A stretch of DNA of 64,000 nt. It comes from Tomocerus qinae. Lineage: Eukaryota; Arthropoda; Collembola; Entomobryomorpha; Tomoceridae. Under the pieces are notes generated by a model, which saw nothing but the letters and a program-made list of their open reading frames with translations, searched no databases and was not told the origin of the DNA. Position numbers and translations under genes: made by a program. Each line of letters begins with the position of its first letter. The first letter of the stretch is position 1. This document shows, piece by piece, positions 1-12,772 of this stretch. The stretch covers positions 25,792,001 to 25,856,000 of the forward strand of contig CM034546.1 of NCBI GenBank assembly GCA_020055645.1, in the 5' to 3' direction.

Positions 1-1375
1 GTAAAAAATCGCCAGCTCGTACTCCAACTCCAACACCAATTGAACCGTTCTCAATATACAAGGTGATACTTTCCAAGTAATGACGCTTTACATGATTAAC
101 ATCCTGCATTTTAATCATTTCCATCGCTATTTTTTCATTGTACAAATGTTTAAACTTCCCAATCTGAATTAAATAATGCTTTGTGAATTACATGAATTAA
201 ATGGTATTAAAAAATTCCAAATTGATATTTTTAAATTACGTTTGTTTCACATTTAGCCGCCAGCCAAAATGTAGCAAAAAAATGGGCGATGTAAATTGCA
301 TTAATAAAACGTCTTTCCAGTGTATAGTTGGTATTCACTATGTCGTATATGGTTTGGGCTCCGCTGAAGAAAGTGACTGTAAATTCCACTAAGAAGAGTT
401 TTCCAAAAGTATTGTTTACAGTTGTCACCAGGGATTTTACATGATTGAAATTGTTTATAAAAGGTTGATGTTCACTTAAAGGCGAAGTATATTCACATGG
501 ATTACATGTATTGACCATTTCATATATAGTTAATATTCCGACCACCACTGCAAACATATGCGATACGGAATTTATAAAATATAGAAGCAAATACCATATA
601 TTTACAGCTACGACCACTAATTTCATTTTAAAACCCATATCTCCATTATCGGCTAGTTCATTATTGCTTTGAAACAGCAGATGATGAATGAATTTTAGAT
701 TCTCTTTTCTGTAGTATATTCCAGAATTCATTGTGCTTTGGTGAATGAGGAAATACATCATGACTTCGAATCCAATCCAGAGATAAGTGTAAGCGGAAAA
801 CTGTAATTAGTAATTATAGTGACACTATTTCGGTATAATCTGACAGTATTTTAAATTTAATTTCAATCGGTTATATTTTAACTCTTGTGAAGTATTCTGA
901 CTTTTCTCCCGCCAAAATTTGATTCAAAATCTTCAAGATACTTTCATTGTGCAGCCAAGATAAATGGAAAAATATTGTAGAGTGCAGAAAATACGAAAAT
1001 TCACTTAGTATTTCGTAAAATTGAGACGGATCTAGCTGCAAATCTTCAGTAAGCAATCTTACAACATATAACAGACTTGCCAAAGTAGTCATCGATTGTA
1101 AGAGTACACAGCATATCTAAAATTATTCAATTGGTCAATTAATCCATCAGATTTATCTAACATTAAACAAACATTACCTGTTGAAAGCGATTCTTTTTAA
1201 TGTAATATTTGCCCTCTGAATGACCGAGTTCTAACCGAAATGGAATACAAGCCGAGTAATATGAAAATTTGGTTAGCTGAATAAACACTGCAGGATAAAA
1301 TGGTTTTTGCAGTTTTGAAAGGAAATATTTTCCACCGTTAGAGTTTTTTCTTTTGAAAATGTTATTCACAAACAT
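1..1375 (-). CDS. Gustatory receptor-like gene A, C-terminus cut by window edge
   Basis: Predicted multi-pass membrane chemoreceptor of the gustatory receptor (GR) type. Exons (minus strand): 1178-1375 (66 codons, starts MFVNNIFKRK and contains IPFRLE), 883-1116 (78 codons), 240-800 (187 codons) and <1-163. Every junction is phase 0 with GT-AG borders (donors gtaatg, gttaaa, gtaatt; acceptors tttag, ttacag, ttcag). Exon 3 holds a run of membrane segments ending FWLAAKCETN; exon 4 ends in VRAGDFL at the window edge, so the rest of the FFTVTFGFLGV stretch and the TYxxxxxQF exon lie outside. The start codon is the only Met before the conserved exon-1 core. It is the last of six tandem paralogues at this end. 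Family assignment rests on similarity to neighbours whose last exons carry the GR signature. No break is seen in what is present. Confidence 0.82.
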
Positions 1376-3141
1376 TTTAATCTAAATCTTAAAGAATTGC
1401 CAGGTATAGGGATGCCGATACGAATACATATGTGAACTACAATTTCATTGAAATTTGGTTGACACGTGTCAAAATTCACTAGCTATGGCATTTTGTTTGA
1501 CTTTGATTTGTTTTCTGAAAAATTTCTTTTTGCCATTTTTCATGAATTTGAATATGATAAAATTTTCTCCACCGACGGTGACTGGATTCTAAAGTCACTT
1601 TGAATAGCAAAAAGATTTTCTTGACAAAAGAAAAACTTTAAAATATAAATACATGAATTAACAGGCAAATTTATTATCGTTTTGTTACTCTAGTGATGTA
1701 GACTACTACAAATTAATTTTAAATTTGGTAAGGATTGAATGCATTTAAATTATATAGCTACCTATGTAAAGACAAGGATAAAGTACAAAACATATGGGGA
1801 ATGGGGGCTAACTATAAATTTAGTTCATAAATGACTATGAGTATAAATGCGGTGCTATATAACCAGTTTTTCGGTGATACATGCATTGGACAATTTTTTT
1901 ATAAAATCAGGCATTAAATTGACAGTAAGAGCCTTGCCATTTTGCATTTTTTATCCTGACATTGACATAGTGATTATGGATTGAATTTCAAGCCATCCAC
2001 GTCATAAATCATTGACAGCATTAGTTAGTAGTGAAAAATTATATTAGTAGTGAATCGAAGGTGTGGTCGGTCCCTTTTTTGATTCTGACTGTCTGTTTGT
2101 CTGGTAACTATGAAAACCCATTCCAGAAAATGAGACATTTTAAAACATCCTAACACTGGTAATTGATAACCGAAATAATAGTAGGCTTTTTGCTAAATAA
2201 AATATGCATAATAAATCTTCCTTCATTTTGCAATAACTGTCAAATAAAGTCAGTCAAAGGAATATTTATTGCTATTCTTTCTCGTTAAATTTAATAAGTG
2301 TCTTTGGTTTGGTACACAACTAAACGTTTTGTGATAAGTACTACCTGATTGACATTTGGTTATTGGTATAACAGAGTTTTCACATGCATGCCATTGTCAT
2401 TGATAATATTATTATAATGTGTATATTCTACGTAGTAATAAGGTCAGTGACCTTTAAAATTACAAAATGCTACATGCCTATTACTGCACGTTTTCAATTT
2501 GTGGCCATGAATTTTCAAGAGGCAATGTGACTTATCATAAATTATATGAATATTAAAAATCTCTGTCGGTTCTGTTAGCACGATAACCCAAAGAACGGTT
2601 TGAGATAATCCGTTCAATCATTTTATAATCTAGGAATAAAACGTGAGGTCACCTTTGAATATAAGTAAAAACTAGTTTAGTTTCTAAACCCCTGCCTGTG
2701 GGCGTGGTTCAGAAACAAAAAATTATTTGCGCAACTTTAGTTACGACGTGAGACATTACATGACAGCTTGTTTGAAAGGATATTTATTAGTTCAGGTCAA
2801 ATCCTACTGGTCAAATGGTGAAAAGTCATTAAAAATGCCCTATAAAGTCATTTATTGTCGTAAACCTGGTTATTTCTGCTAAATTTATTTATAATCATAA
2901 AACCTGGTACCTCTAAGAAGTACTTGTAGGACGTTGTCTTTAGAGGAATGTAAATTAATAACATGTACCCTATTTACCCGTTCTCATAGAGCTATATACA
3001 AATATTAATTACTTTTACGTCGGTTTTTATGGTGACTAAATTACATTGAAATGTCTTCCTAGCTTGGTTATTATTTTTTCCTACCGTAAGTCTTTATGAA
3101 AACTTGGCAAAACTGGATTTATTGCTTAAGCTTTTATTTTT
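1376..3141. other. Intergenic, AT-rich, no gene seen
   Basis: Spacer between the start of GR gene A and the stop of GR gene B. No open frame with coding character, no receptor-exon similarity and no clear terminal inverted repeat was found on either strand. The promoter of gene A must lie in its left part, but no convincing core element could be chosen. Confidence 0.5.
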
Positions 3142-5063
3142 TTATTCAATGCTTACACTGTTGTTAAATGAGCTGTTTTGGTGAAAAATGCATTTGCTGC
3201 AGGTGCGATTGCTGTTCCTTTGGTGTAGTGATGCATTAAATTGCAACAGTACGAGAAAGTATGTCAGAAAAACACTCATAGCCTAGAGTCAAACAAATAA
3301 TACCAATTATAAATTTTGTGGTAATCGTAAAGTTGATCATTGTTGTAACTTATACTTATTCACATGCAAGTACCACTCCAAGAAATCCAAAAGTTATTGT
3401 GAAAAAATCGCCAGCTTTGACGCCCAACTCAGCATAGCTTTTTTGTAAGTAAGACAGGATATTCTGTAAATATTGACGCCTTCCATATGTCAAGTTTTCT
3501 CCACTAATCATTTCCGTAGAAATTTTGTTTACGTATGAATTCCTAATTTCACGTATCTATAAAAGTACAAATCATGAGCTTGTAATTTATTTTATCAAAT
3601 TGTACAGTAGCATATTATACTAGAAAGAAATAATTTGACTTCTTACGCCCATAAAATTTATGATATAAACAGTAGCGGAAGAATTTTTCAACATATGGAA
3701 AATAAAGTTAGGTATTTGTATAAATACTTTAAAATTACCTTAAAAGTAATTAAATTAAATTTTACCTTATTTAAAATTAGTTATATATTTAATTAAAAGT
3801 TTTCTGGCTACCTTATATAAGCCATAATTATATTCCATATTATAATATGCCAATTATTCTTACCTTTCCATCACATTTAGCTGCCAACAATAAAACTGTG
3901 AATAAATCAGCAATAAAAAGTGCCACAAGAAATCGCCTCTCAAACGTGTACTTGACATTTAATACGTCGTATATAATTCGGGTTACGTAAAAGAATGTGA
4001 GCATGAACTCCGCTAAGAAAAGTGTTCCAAATGTGTTATTTACAGTTGACACTAAGTACTTAGCACGAATAAGGGTGTCCATAAAAGGCTTTAGTGTGCC
4101 ACTGTTTAAATTGAATCTGCATGACTTGCAAATATTGATATTTTCATATATAGCCATTATTCCACAGACAGTAAACATGTGAGGAATGAAATATAAAAGA
4201 TATTCCACGAAATATGTAAAGTTGACTACTATAATAATAGCCCAATGTATAGACTGAGCCGTTTTGATGCACGTATATTCCGATTTGTTTCCATAGAGCA
4301 ATTCTACAATCATTTTTGTATTGATTTCTTTGTCATTGTAAAATCCAGTGTGTTTTCTGCTTTGCCAGAGGAATATACAGAGCATCACTTCAAATCCGAT
4401 CCATATAAATGTACATGTTGAGCACTGGTAAGTAAATATTTGCAAATTATTATATAAATAATGTATGTTTATCAGGAATGATTAAATTTGCAATACCTTA
4501 ATGACGTTTTCGATTAGTCTATTGTCAGGCACATTTACAATGATCAATATCCTTTCAGTTTTTAGCCAAGTAAAACAACAAAATGACATTAGTTGCACAA
4601 AAAATGCAAATTGGGATAATAATCTGTAAAAAGACGCAGGAGTTTTGACCAGATTTTCTTCAAACAAGCGTACGTCATCCCAAATGTTAGCCAATACAAC
4701 TAATATCTGCAGCAGAGCACATAGCAACTGTAATAAAATTAAAATTTATCTAATTAAAAGAAGTATTTGATTAACTCGATTCCTGTGTAATACAAATTCA
4801 GCCAATTTCCGGAATTAAATCACTATCTGTAAATTAGTATAATTAGTAATTAGTAGGTAGAAAATGCTTACCTGTTGAATGCGGTTCTTTTTTATGCAAA
4901 ATTTGTTTTTTATTTTACAAAATTCTAATCGAAACGGAATACATAGTAAGTAATAGGATATATGTATCAAATGAGCTAGAACTGTGGGATAAAATAGCTG
5001 CTGTGATCTTGAAAACAATATTTGATTAATGACACCGCTATCGAAAATATCTTTGTGTGACAT
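3142..5063 (-). CDS. Gustatory receptor-like gene B, complete
   Basis: Complete five-exon GR-like receptor, about 435 residues. Exons: 4872-5063, 4497-4727, 3864-4424, 3374-3556 and 3142-3282; codon counts 64, 77, 187, 61 and 47 including stop, all phase 0 and divisible by three. Exon 1 begins MSHKDIFDSG and has the CIPFRLEF motif. Exon 4 ends KAGDFFTITFGFLGV. Exon 5 reads AMSVFLTYFLVLLQFNAS, giving the T-Y-x5-Q-F signature of gustatory receptors in the last membrane segment. The tail after it is short and polar with Asn and Cys. An AATAAA motif overlaps the stop codon (about 3136-3145 on the minus strand), a possible polyadenylation signal. The donor of intron 4 is gtactt, weaker than in sister genes. 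Expected location is the dendrite membrane of chemosensory neurons (family knowledge); the ligand cannot be inferred. Confidence 0.88.
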
Positions 5064-5819
5064 TATGTTAAAAATAAAAATTAGTTATATTCCAATTAAA
5101 AATTAAATAGATGCTATTAAATTTACTAATTAAGTAAATTATACAGTAATATACAATATAATACGTTAATTAGATTCTTAACAACAAATAAAACTAAAAT
5201 ATTTAACACAATTTTAAACAATTTGTCGTTATTTACCTAGTGACTTATTTTTATTCTTAACTAGCCATTCAAGCTCAATGTCGCTGCAAGAGTAAATGTA
5301 GCAAAGTGAATGTATTATAATAGGTTTGTTATTTCAAAAATATTCTATACTCTTAACAACTATTTCTTGTGGCAAACATTGTTAAACTTAATAGTAATGA
5401 TTGTCGCTCATAAAATATTTCTATTATTATTGCGGTTATTTCTGAAGCTTACAAAAAAATCATTTGTTCGTACATACTTCAAACCTGTAATTTTTTGTCA
5501 AACATAACAATAGTTATCATTAGTTGATTTACCATTTGTTATTTCAATTGTTTAGCAACAAATTATTAAACTTTCCAATTACAAAATCGATTTATCGGTT
5601 ATGTCAAAAAACGTCATTATTATTATATTATAGAGTGATACTGTGTCATTTTAACTACCTTTGGAGCTTTAAAATAAATATCGCACTATACTACTACGTA
5701 CTACTTTCTGTACGTAATACAACACAAAAAAGTATTATTAAAATAATTATTTTGCCAATTGGAGAAAACATAATAAAGTATTGATGGTAGAAAAATTACA
5801 AATTTGTATTAAATCTGCT
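5064..5819. other. Intergenic, very AT-rich
   Basis: Spacer between GR genes B and C. Two plus-strand open frames here (5310-5507, 5524-5784) have low-complexity Leu/Phe/Tyr/Lys/Ile composition expected of random AT-rich DNA, and no family is recognisable. Confidence 0.5.
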
Positions 5820-7497
5820 TCAAAGTATTGATGCACTTGATGGACAGCTACAGGATATAGACAAATTCGCATCAAATTGCAGCAATACGAGTACGTAGGT
5901 CAACCAAACACTGCCAGCCTATTAATAATACAGATTACCGAATTTTTGATCATGACAATATTTTTTAGTATTTAGTTACCATACCACTCCTAGAAATCCA
6001 AAAGTCACAGTAAAGAAATCGCCAACTTGAACTCCTACGTTGAATGCCCTTTTCCGTATATACCAGGAGACATAGTACAAATGCTGTCGTCTTTGAAGCG
6101 TTATACCTTCTGCGCGAACCATTTCCTCTGACATTTTTTCCAATATTATTTTCTTAATTTTCTTGTTCTGAAAAACAATAAAAGTAAGATTCATATTGTA
6201 TATATCAAAATTACATAGTATTGTATTTAATAAATTTTTAACTTTATAAATGTGAAATACATACGTTTGAGTCACATTTTGCAGCCAACCAAAAGGTTAA
6301 AATTAATTCAGTGTTGACAATAGCACAAATGATACGCTTTCCTGTATTTATTTTGAAATTAAATGTATCAAAGGCAAGTTGGGCCGTATAGAAGAAGGCA
6401 ACTAGGAATTCCGACAAAAATATTTTACCGAAAATGTTGTTGACAGTTGATACCAATGATCTGATCAAAATTAAATCATCAGGTTTTGTTTGATATATAT
6501 TGTCGACCAAATTGAATGACTTAAAGGCATTAACAGCTTCATTAATAAGTAATACTGCACAAAGAGAAAACATATGCCCTACAAAAAATAGTACAAATGT
6601 CAAGGATATCATGATATTCATAATTATGATTGGTGGTTGCATATAAGGTTTAGATAACTCTTCATAATGAGGTAAAATATTCTTTATCAAACTGAATAAG
6701 TATTTTGAATTGGATACTTCGTTATAATAAATCCCAATACTTTGTCTACTTTGACAGAGTAGAGCACAAAGCATTAATTCATATGCGATCCACATAGAAG
6801 TGAAAACAGACACCTTGGACCACGAATGCTGAAAGCAAAAACGTTATAATATGTAATTGGAATATAAATTTAAAATTTTTAAAGCTTGAAATAGAACTAA
6901 TACCATATTTGGTCTCCTGAATTTTGTAGATTTTTCACTTTGTAAGGCATTAATAAGCGTCAATATATTTTTGCATTCCATACAAGAAAAATGTGCCAAC
7001 GATGTCAATTGTACTAAAAATGACGCCTCTGTTAACATATCGTAGAAAAGAGATGGCCTTTCCAGCACATTCTGTTCAAGCATTTTCCCAAAAAACCAAA
7101 TATTTACCAATGCATTATTTGCTTGTACCAGGACCCAGAATATCTACGTATTAAGAAAACTGAATATTATTGCAAATTCATACTTAAGTAAAAACATAAT
7201 ATCTGTACACATGGTTTTAGATAATATTTTATTTTTGGGCAAATTACAAGGATTGAAATCGTAAAGTAAAATGTGTTGATCTGTGAAATTTAAAATTGCC
7301 AATTGACTAACCTGTTGTAAAATATTATTTTTCAAAATATATTTGTTTTCTTCCTCGCAATACACAAGTCGAAAAGGAAAACAGGCTAAATAGTATGAAC
7401 AATTTATCACCTTTACCAATAATGTGGCAGAATAGCCCTGAAGTGGTATTGAAAATGATAAATGACCATTCCTTTTGAAAACAGTTTTAAAAAACAT
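5820..7497 (-). CDS. Gustatory receptor-like gene C, complete
   Basis: Complete five-exon GR-like receptor, about 423 residues. Exons: 7312-7497 (62 codons), 6904-7143 (80), 6265-6828 (188), 5985-6167 (61) and 5820-5918 (33 with stop). All introns are phase 0 GT-AG, 66-168 bp. Exon 1 starts MFFKTVFKRNGH and contains the PFRLVY motif. Exon 3 has FWLAAKCDSN at its end. Exon 4 ends QVGDFFTVTFGFLGV. Exon 5 has LTYVLVLLQFDAN, matching the GR TYxxxxxQF signature. It is closest by eye to gene E (shared CQSR, PYMQPPII and YTAQL stretches), so C and E are probably a more recent pair. No damage seen. Ligand and expression are unknown. Confidence 0.88.
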
Positions 7498-9408
7498 TTT
7501 TTATGAACCGTGTGAAAAACAAATATCGAAATAGTGCCAAAAGAGTTCGCAGTTTTCTATTTAGATGTTATTCGGAGTAAAATTTAACTAAAGCTTGTCC
7601 ACCCAAAAAAAGGTTAACCGTTTGGTTATGGTCAAGTATTAATGCAATGCTAACTGTTAGTCAGGTAACTGTCACATATACCTGATATTGATTCCTCATA
7701 TAAATGTGCACAGGTAGTAGGTAGATATGTTATTTTGGTATAATTTAAAATGTTAACATTTTGTTTGTTTTTTATTATTCACCGCCGAAATAATTCTATG
7801 CTACGAACTATTACAACATTACGTGTCCTGGCAAATTTAATAAAACAGTATAGATTTCTTTGACACTCGCTAACTAAAAGTTTTGAACAATAGTCACTAC
7901 AAACATCAGTAAAAAATCAGGGTTGATTGAGTAGCATTTACGTAAATAAACACTGTTAATAATAATTTCTACAATTTATGTTGTCGATAAAAGGAATTGA
8001 TTTTCGCGAGATAAATATCATAGATTAAACATATTTGATTTTAATAGCTACTACTTGATGTAAATTATTCGATAAAAATTCAGGAAAATATTTATAAACA
8101 AATAACTCTTCTGTCTTGCTTGCATGCAAAGCGACGTGCAACGCTCTATAAACCATTTAATTAGCATAGGATGGGGAAAGATACCTTCTTGATCTTCTAT
8201 GGATAGAATTTTTGAGGATCAAACATAAACACTGGTTTTTGTTCTCATTATAGATGCCGTGTACAATTTTTACAATACACAGAAATTGAAATAATTATGT
8301 AGATATAATTGCGTATTGGTTAATTTCATTAGAAAATTCAGTAATCACAACACAGTACTAATTAGAGTAAGGACTTCAGAAAAGAACCGACATTTTGAGT
8401 TTTTGAAACCGCAATTTATTTATTTTGCACAGCGTAACCTGCAGTTATTGAATTAAAATTTAATTGCGGTTAAAGTTTACCCAATAGAATAAATTATTTG
8501 GCTTATTAAAGCTTTCGGCCAAAATGAGGCCCATTGTTTGGATATAATTGTGTCTCGAGTGTTGTACAATTGTTGAAATATTATTTGCTTGGTGTTTGGC
8601 ATGTTAAATCACTTCAAAGGCAGCAATACAAAAGTTTTTGGTGGAATTACAATTATTTTGATAATTACACCTCATTATTTGGGCTCACTATATAACATCG
8701 ATCTAATTCGAAATATAGAATTATCCTGAACTGAAGGACTACCGGACAACTATAACTTAGGTCAATAATGACGGCAAACTTTTTTATATGATGTAATAAT
8801 TCCTTGTTGTGGCATACGTAATAACGTAATTGACCAGACGTTATCGTTTATGCAAATAAATGAAAGTGTGGAACTTTATGTTTTACAGTAAATTTGCTTT
8901 TTATTTCACATGATAATATTAATTTTTATACACTATGGTCGAGGTTGTAACTTTCAACGTTTATAAGATTTTCTGTGGTGATTATTATCCATATAATTTA
9001 ATTTTTGCTGCACCGGGAAGAATTATTACGTAAAACTACCCTGATGGTCATGAACTTGATCTTGAACTATACTGTTACTCTACTTAATTCCCATTTACTT
9101 TCATTTCCTAAATGGCTTTAGCTAATTGTTATGTAGCTATTATTTTATTATGTATTTTAATCAGATTTAATGTATTTTTATTTCAGATTTTAATCCTATC
9201 CAGCTTCCCATTACCCTAACTATAGTACATACATTATTTATTATTACTGACATTTAATTCCTTCACTAATTTCTTAATTTAAGCTCCACCTCTTTCTACC
9301 TTGCTCTTTCTTTTTACACCAAAACGTTACACGTGGGCTTTACAAATTGGGTTGGGTGATTTGGTAAGCTTTCTTTACTTGAAAATTTTACTCTTGAAAT
9401 TGTGTCAG
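7498..9408. other. Intergenic, AT-rich, nothing recognised
   Basis: About 1.9 kb between GR genes C and D. It has no long open frame, and no receptor exon or obvious inverted or tandem repeat was noticed. Confidence 0.45.
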
Positions 9409-12400
9409 TCATTGATTGGTGGCATTATATATACAAGGGCAATAAGAAGAGTTGTGCATTTTTAATGCCAGATCCGTTGATGTCGATGCATTAAATTGCA
9501 GCATTACCAGTAAATGGGTCAGCAAAACACTAACTGCCTGTTAAATTGCAGGTAAAACATTGTAATATAGCAAGGCGAAGGGCCACATAAAAAATTTAAA
9601 AACTTACCACTCCTAGAAACCCGAAAGTGAGGATGAAGAAGTCGCCAGCTATGACTCCTAAGTCAAACCCAATTGTATCCACATACCAAGCGACACAATG
9701 CAAATATTCACTTCGTTCGCGTGTACAGCCAACTGCTTTAAAATCAATTATTTCAACCGCCATCTTCTCGATGTGAAAATCTTTAAATTGTCTCATCTGC
9801 ATTATAATATAAAATCAATACAATTAATAATAAATGATGTCAGTTCATAACAGACTATATAGCAGCTGTTAGGACAATTATTTTACTCCGAGGCTCATCA
9901 CAATAAACGAACAACACTGAATACCACTGTCTTACTTCCTTTAGTGAAATTATAGGTATGTTACCACTGGGACCAAAAAGTTACATGCCAAATAAAAAAT
10001 TAAAATTCTAAGGTTTTAGAAAAATGTAGAAATATCGAAATTTGAATTAAAAAAGGAAATACAATGATGCTCATTGTTTTGTTCTTGTGTTTTAAACATT
10101 CAACAAAATATATATCTTAAATGGACATTTAACTAGTAATAACCAAAAGTTAAAATTGAATTTTCGTAGATTTAGAAACGTTTTGAAAAATGCAACAAGC
10201 ATAAGCATACGTACATAAAAAACGATTCTAAAAATTCTAAAAATAAATTCTAAAAATGAAAATATTGTTAATGTACTTTTAGTCATCAATCAAATTTTTC
10301 ATTGACCCCATACTTTATAAGGTTCATTTACACTGAAACCTTATTTGACTATCTTTGCTATTAGCAGCTGTGCTGCTAATAGCAAAGTTATTGTTATATG
10401 ATAGAAATATAGTTAAGTACCTACTTATTGATTTGCTTTGTTTCCTAATTCTAAGTTAGTTAAATTTTGGTTCCATAAGAACCATGTCTAAGACTTTTTG
10501 TTGTTATCTAGTAAAATAACATAAATTAAAAAGTACCGTTAAGTACCTTTCTATTAAAAAACAATGCATTTCGGAAACTATAAAAGGAATCCGAAATGCA
10601 TTGTTCGTGACACTTGCCTTCCCTCAGCTTACTGATCAAGTAGCATTTCCTTATTAGCTGATCAAGCTAAATTCCCTTCAACTGTTCAAGTTGCCCCTGC
10701 TCGTCTTAGCGACATCACACTGAGTCAAGTGTGACATCAATCTCTGGACAAGAGGTCAACGGTCACTGTCCAAGTGTCATCGTCGCTGTCCGGTCATCCC
10801 CTCCGATTGTCACGACCCAAGTCTACGTCAACTGACCAAGTTGTAAGTCCCTGTACTCTGTTTCCCTTAGTTTGTATTTAGTTGTATTCTAGTGTTAGTT
10901 AGTATTAAGGAGTTTGTCTGTGGACCGTTCCTTTTAGGTCGGCACACAGAGAAACTCCAATTCTCAATTCATACATTGAATTGATATCAATTTATGTAAA
11001 GTCACTTTGACTTGACTGTTTTTGAGAATTGATAATATATACCTATAGCTAATACCTATATCGACTTGGCTTGTCTTATCTTATTTCTCGTGAGCTCGAG
11101 TTCACTCGACTCACTTTGCATAGACTGATTTACATGCACCAACTCACCTTAACCTTAGACCATTTTCTTAGTATATATATATAGCATACTGTAATACCTA
11201 TAACTAATCTTATCTCTTCTCGACTCGCGACTTCGATCGTCCGAGTCTTATCTAGACTTTGCATAATCCTAATCTGCCTATGCGCACTCACTCTAACCTA
11301 TCATTAATTACTTAGCCATTTTTCTCATAGCTTTTAGTCGTATCCTTCGTAATATTGGCCTAACAGGATATCTTATATACCTAACTAAGCTATATTACAA
11401 CTTGCTTATATCGATTTACATTGAAACTTGATTTAGTGATACATTTAATTTGACCAAGAATTAAAAGTTAGCGTTTTGTATTAAAAATGTGATAAATGAT
11501 TACATTTCTTTCGCATGCAGCTGCCATCCAGAACGTTACAACAATGATCGAAGCGTTAACGGCGTAAATGAGCCGCCTTTCAAATGAAAAGTTGATATTT
11601 AAGATGTCGAATATAATTTCTACCAAATATAAGTAGTTGGGAATGAAATTAATCACAATTAGGTTCCCAAATAAGGCATTGACGGAAGATGCCATGAATT
11701 TAGCTCGATTGAAGTTATCCACCGTGTTTTCTGTTGCCACCCTTGGGTTACATTTGTCAATAATTTCATAGATTGCTACTATTCCACACACATTGATTAT
11801 GTGTGGAATTTTATAAAACATATATATTACCATATACATAAAATTTATTAGTGCGGCTTCGAAAACATTGAAAGGAGTCGGCTCGTTTTTTACTTCCTCT
11901 TCGTGTTTGCTTTGATAGAACGGACCATGAGTGAATTTGGTACTCATATTTTCACTATAATAGATCCCTCCATAAATATCACTTTGATACACCAAAAACG
12001 ACAACAGGAACTCCAATCCTATGCATATAGAAATTGCAACTGATAACTGCAAAATGTAAAAAAATTAATTGTACATCACCATAAATGTTGACATCATCAA
12101 CAAAAGCGAACTTCAAAGAACTAACTTTTGAGTGACGTTTTGATTGGTGTTTTTCTGTTAGATTGACGATGTTCAGCAAATGCCTTTCTTTCAACCAACA
12201 GAAGTAACAAAACGTCATTAGCTGTGCCAAATTAGAAAATTCGGAAAATATTTGATAGAATTTGGAAGGGTTTATAAGAAGATTTTCTTCGAACAATGAT
12301 TTGTTGTAACTCACATCACCAAATAACACCAATGTGTGGATTAGCGCACAAAATATCTAATTAAAATATAAATTTTAATGTTACATGGGGTTAAATAACA

Positions 12401-12772
12401 CACAGTTTGAAGTGTATATTGATTTGTCATATACGTAGCTATAGATACACTTTTAATTGTAATGTCTTTGGATTTAAGCCAATTATCTAGTAAAATATGT
12501 TTAATTTAAAATTTTTGCATGGCCACTTTTTATTAAAATTATTTTTAAATTTGCAAAATACGTACCTGTTGTAAACGGTTCTTTTTGATGCAGTATTTAA
12601 CTTCCTTTGAACAAAATTCAAATCGAAACGGAATGCAGCACATGTAGTATAGAACACTTATGACGCGAACAATTACGGTTGGGTAATAATAACAATGAAT
12701 GTGTTCTTTAGGCGATCTTTGTATAAATAATTTGACGTTGGTTTTTCGACCGCAAAAAGTTTTGGAAAACAT
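9409..12772 (-). CDS. Gustatory receptor-like gene D with enlarged intron 3
   Basis: Five-exon GR-like receptor, about 432 residues. Exons: 12566-12772 (69 codons), 12126-12356 (77), 11504-12046 (181), 9608-9796 (63) and 9409-9537 (43 with stop). All phases are 0; the intron 4 donor is a strong gtaagt. I start at the Met of MFSKTFCGRK, not the in-frame Met ten codons upstream, because the related gene H begins MFFKTVFRRK at the same place. Exon 1 has IPFRFEF. Exon 4 ends AGDFFILTFGFLGV. Exon 5 reads LLTHLLVMLQFNAS, a TYxxxxxQF signature with His for Tyr, also seen in gene H. Intron 3 is 1,707 bp against about 70-300 bp in most sisters and carries palindromic, less AT-rich DNA (separate entries). 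The exons are intact, so the gene may still be spliced. Confidence 0.86.
10353..10387. repeat. Perfect 16-bp inverted repeat, 3-nt loop
   Basis: Arms 10353-10368 (ctttgctattagcagc) and 10372-10387 are exact reverse complements with a three-base loop. It lies in intron 3 of GR gene D, about 170 bp before a second palindrome. Confidence 0.85.
10560..10605. repeat. Perfect 16-bp inverted repeat around a TATAAAA-like spacer
   Basis: Arms 10560-10575 (aacaatgcatttcgga) and 10590-10605 match exactly as reverse complements, separated by a 14-base spacer containing tataaaa. It marks the left side of the foreign-looking segment in intron 3 of GR gene D. Confidence 0.85.
10606..11460. mobile_element. 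Probable inserted element in GR gene D intron 3 (unclassified)
   Basis: This stretch is less AT-rich than its surroundings and begins just after a perfect palindrome with cgtgacacttgcc. It contains repeated tgatcaag, tcaactg and gactcg words and short direct repeats such as tacctata. No open frame is present. The composition and position in an intron that is small in sister genes suggest an inserted element, for example a solo LTR or a non-autonomous element, but I could not find its ends or a target duplication. Confidence 0.35.

Noticed and set aside
201-392. Plus-strand ORF of 63 codons
   Set aside because: Antisense to exon 3 of GR gene A and its splice site; no independent coding signal.
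3997-4182. Plus-strand ORF
   Set aside because: Antisense shadow of GR gene B exon 3.
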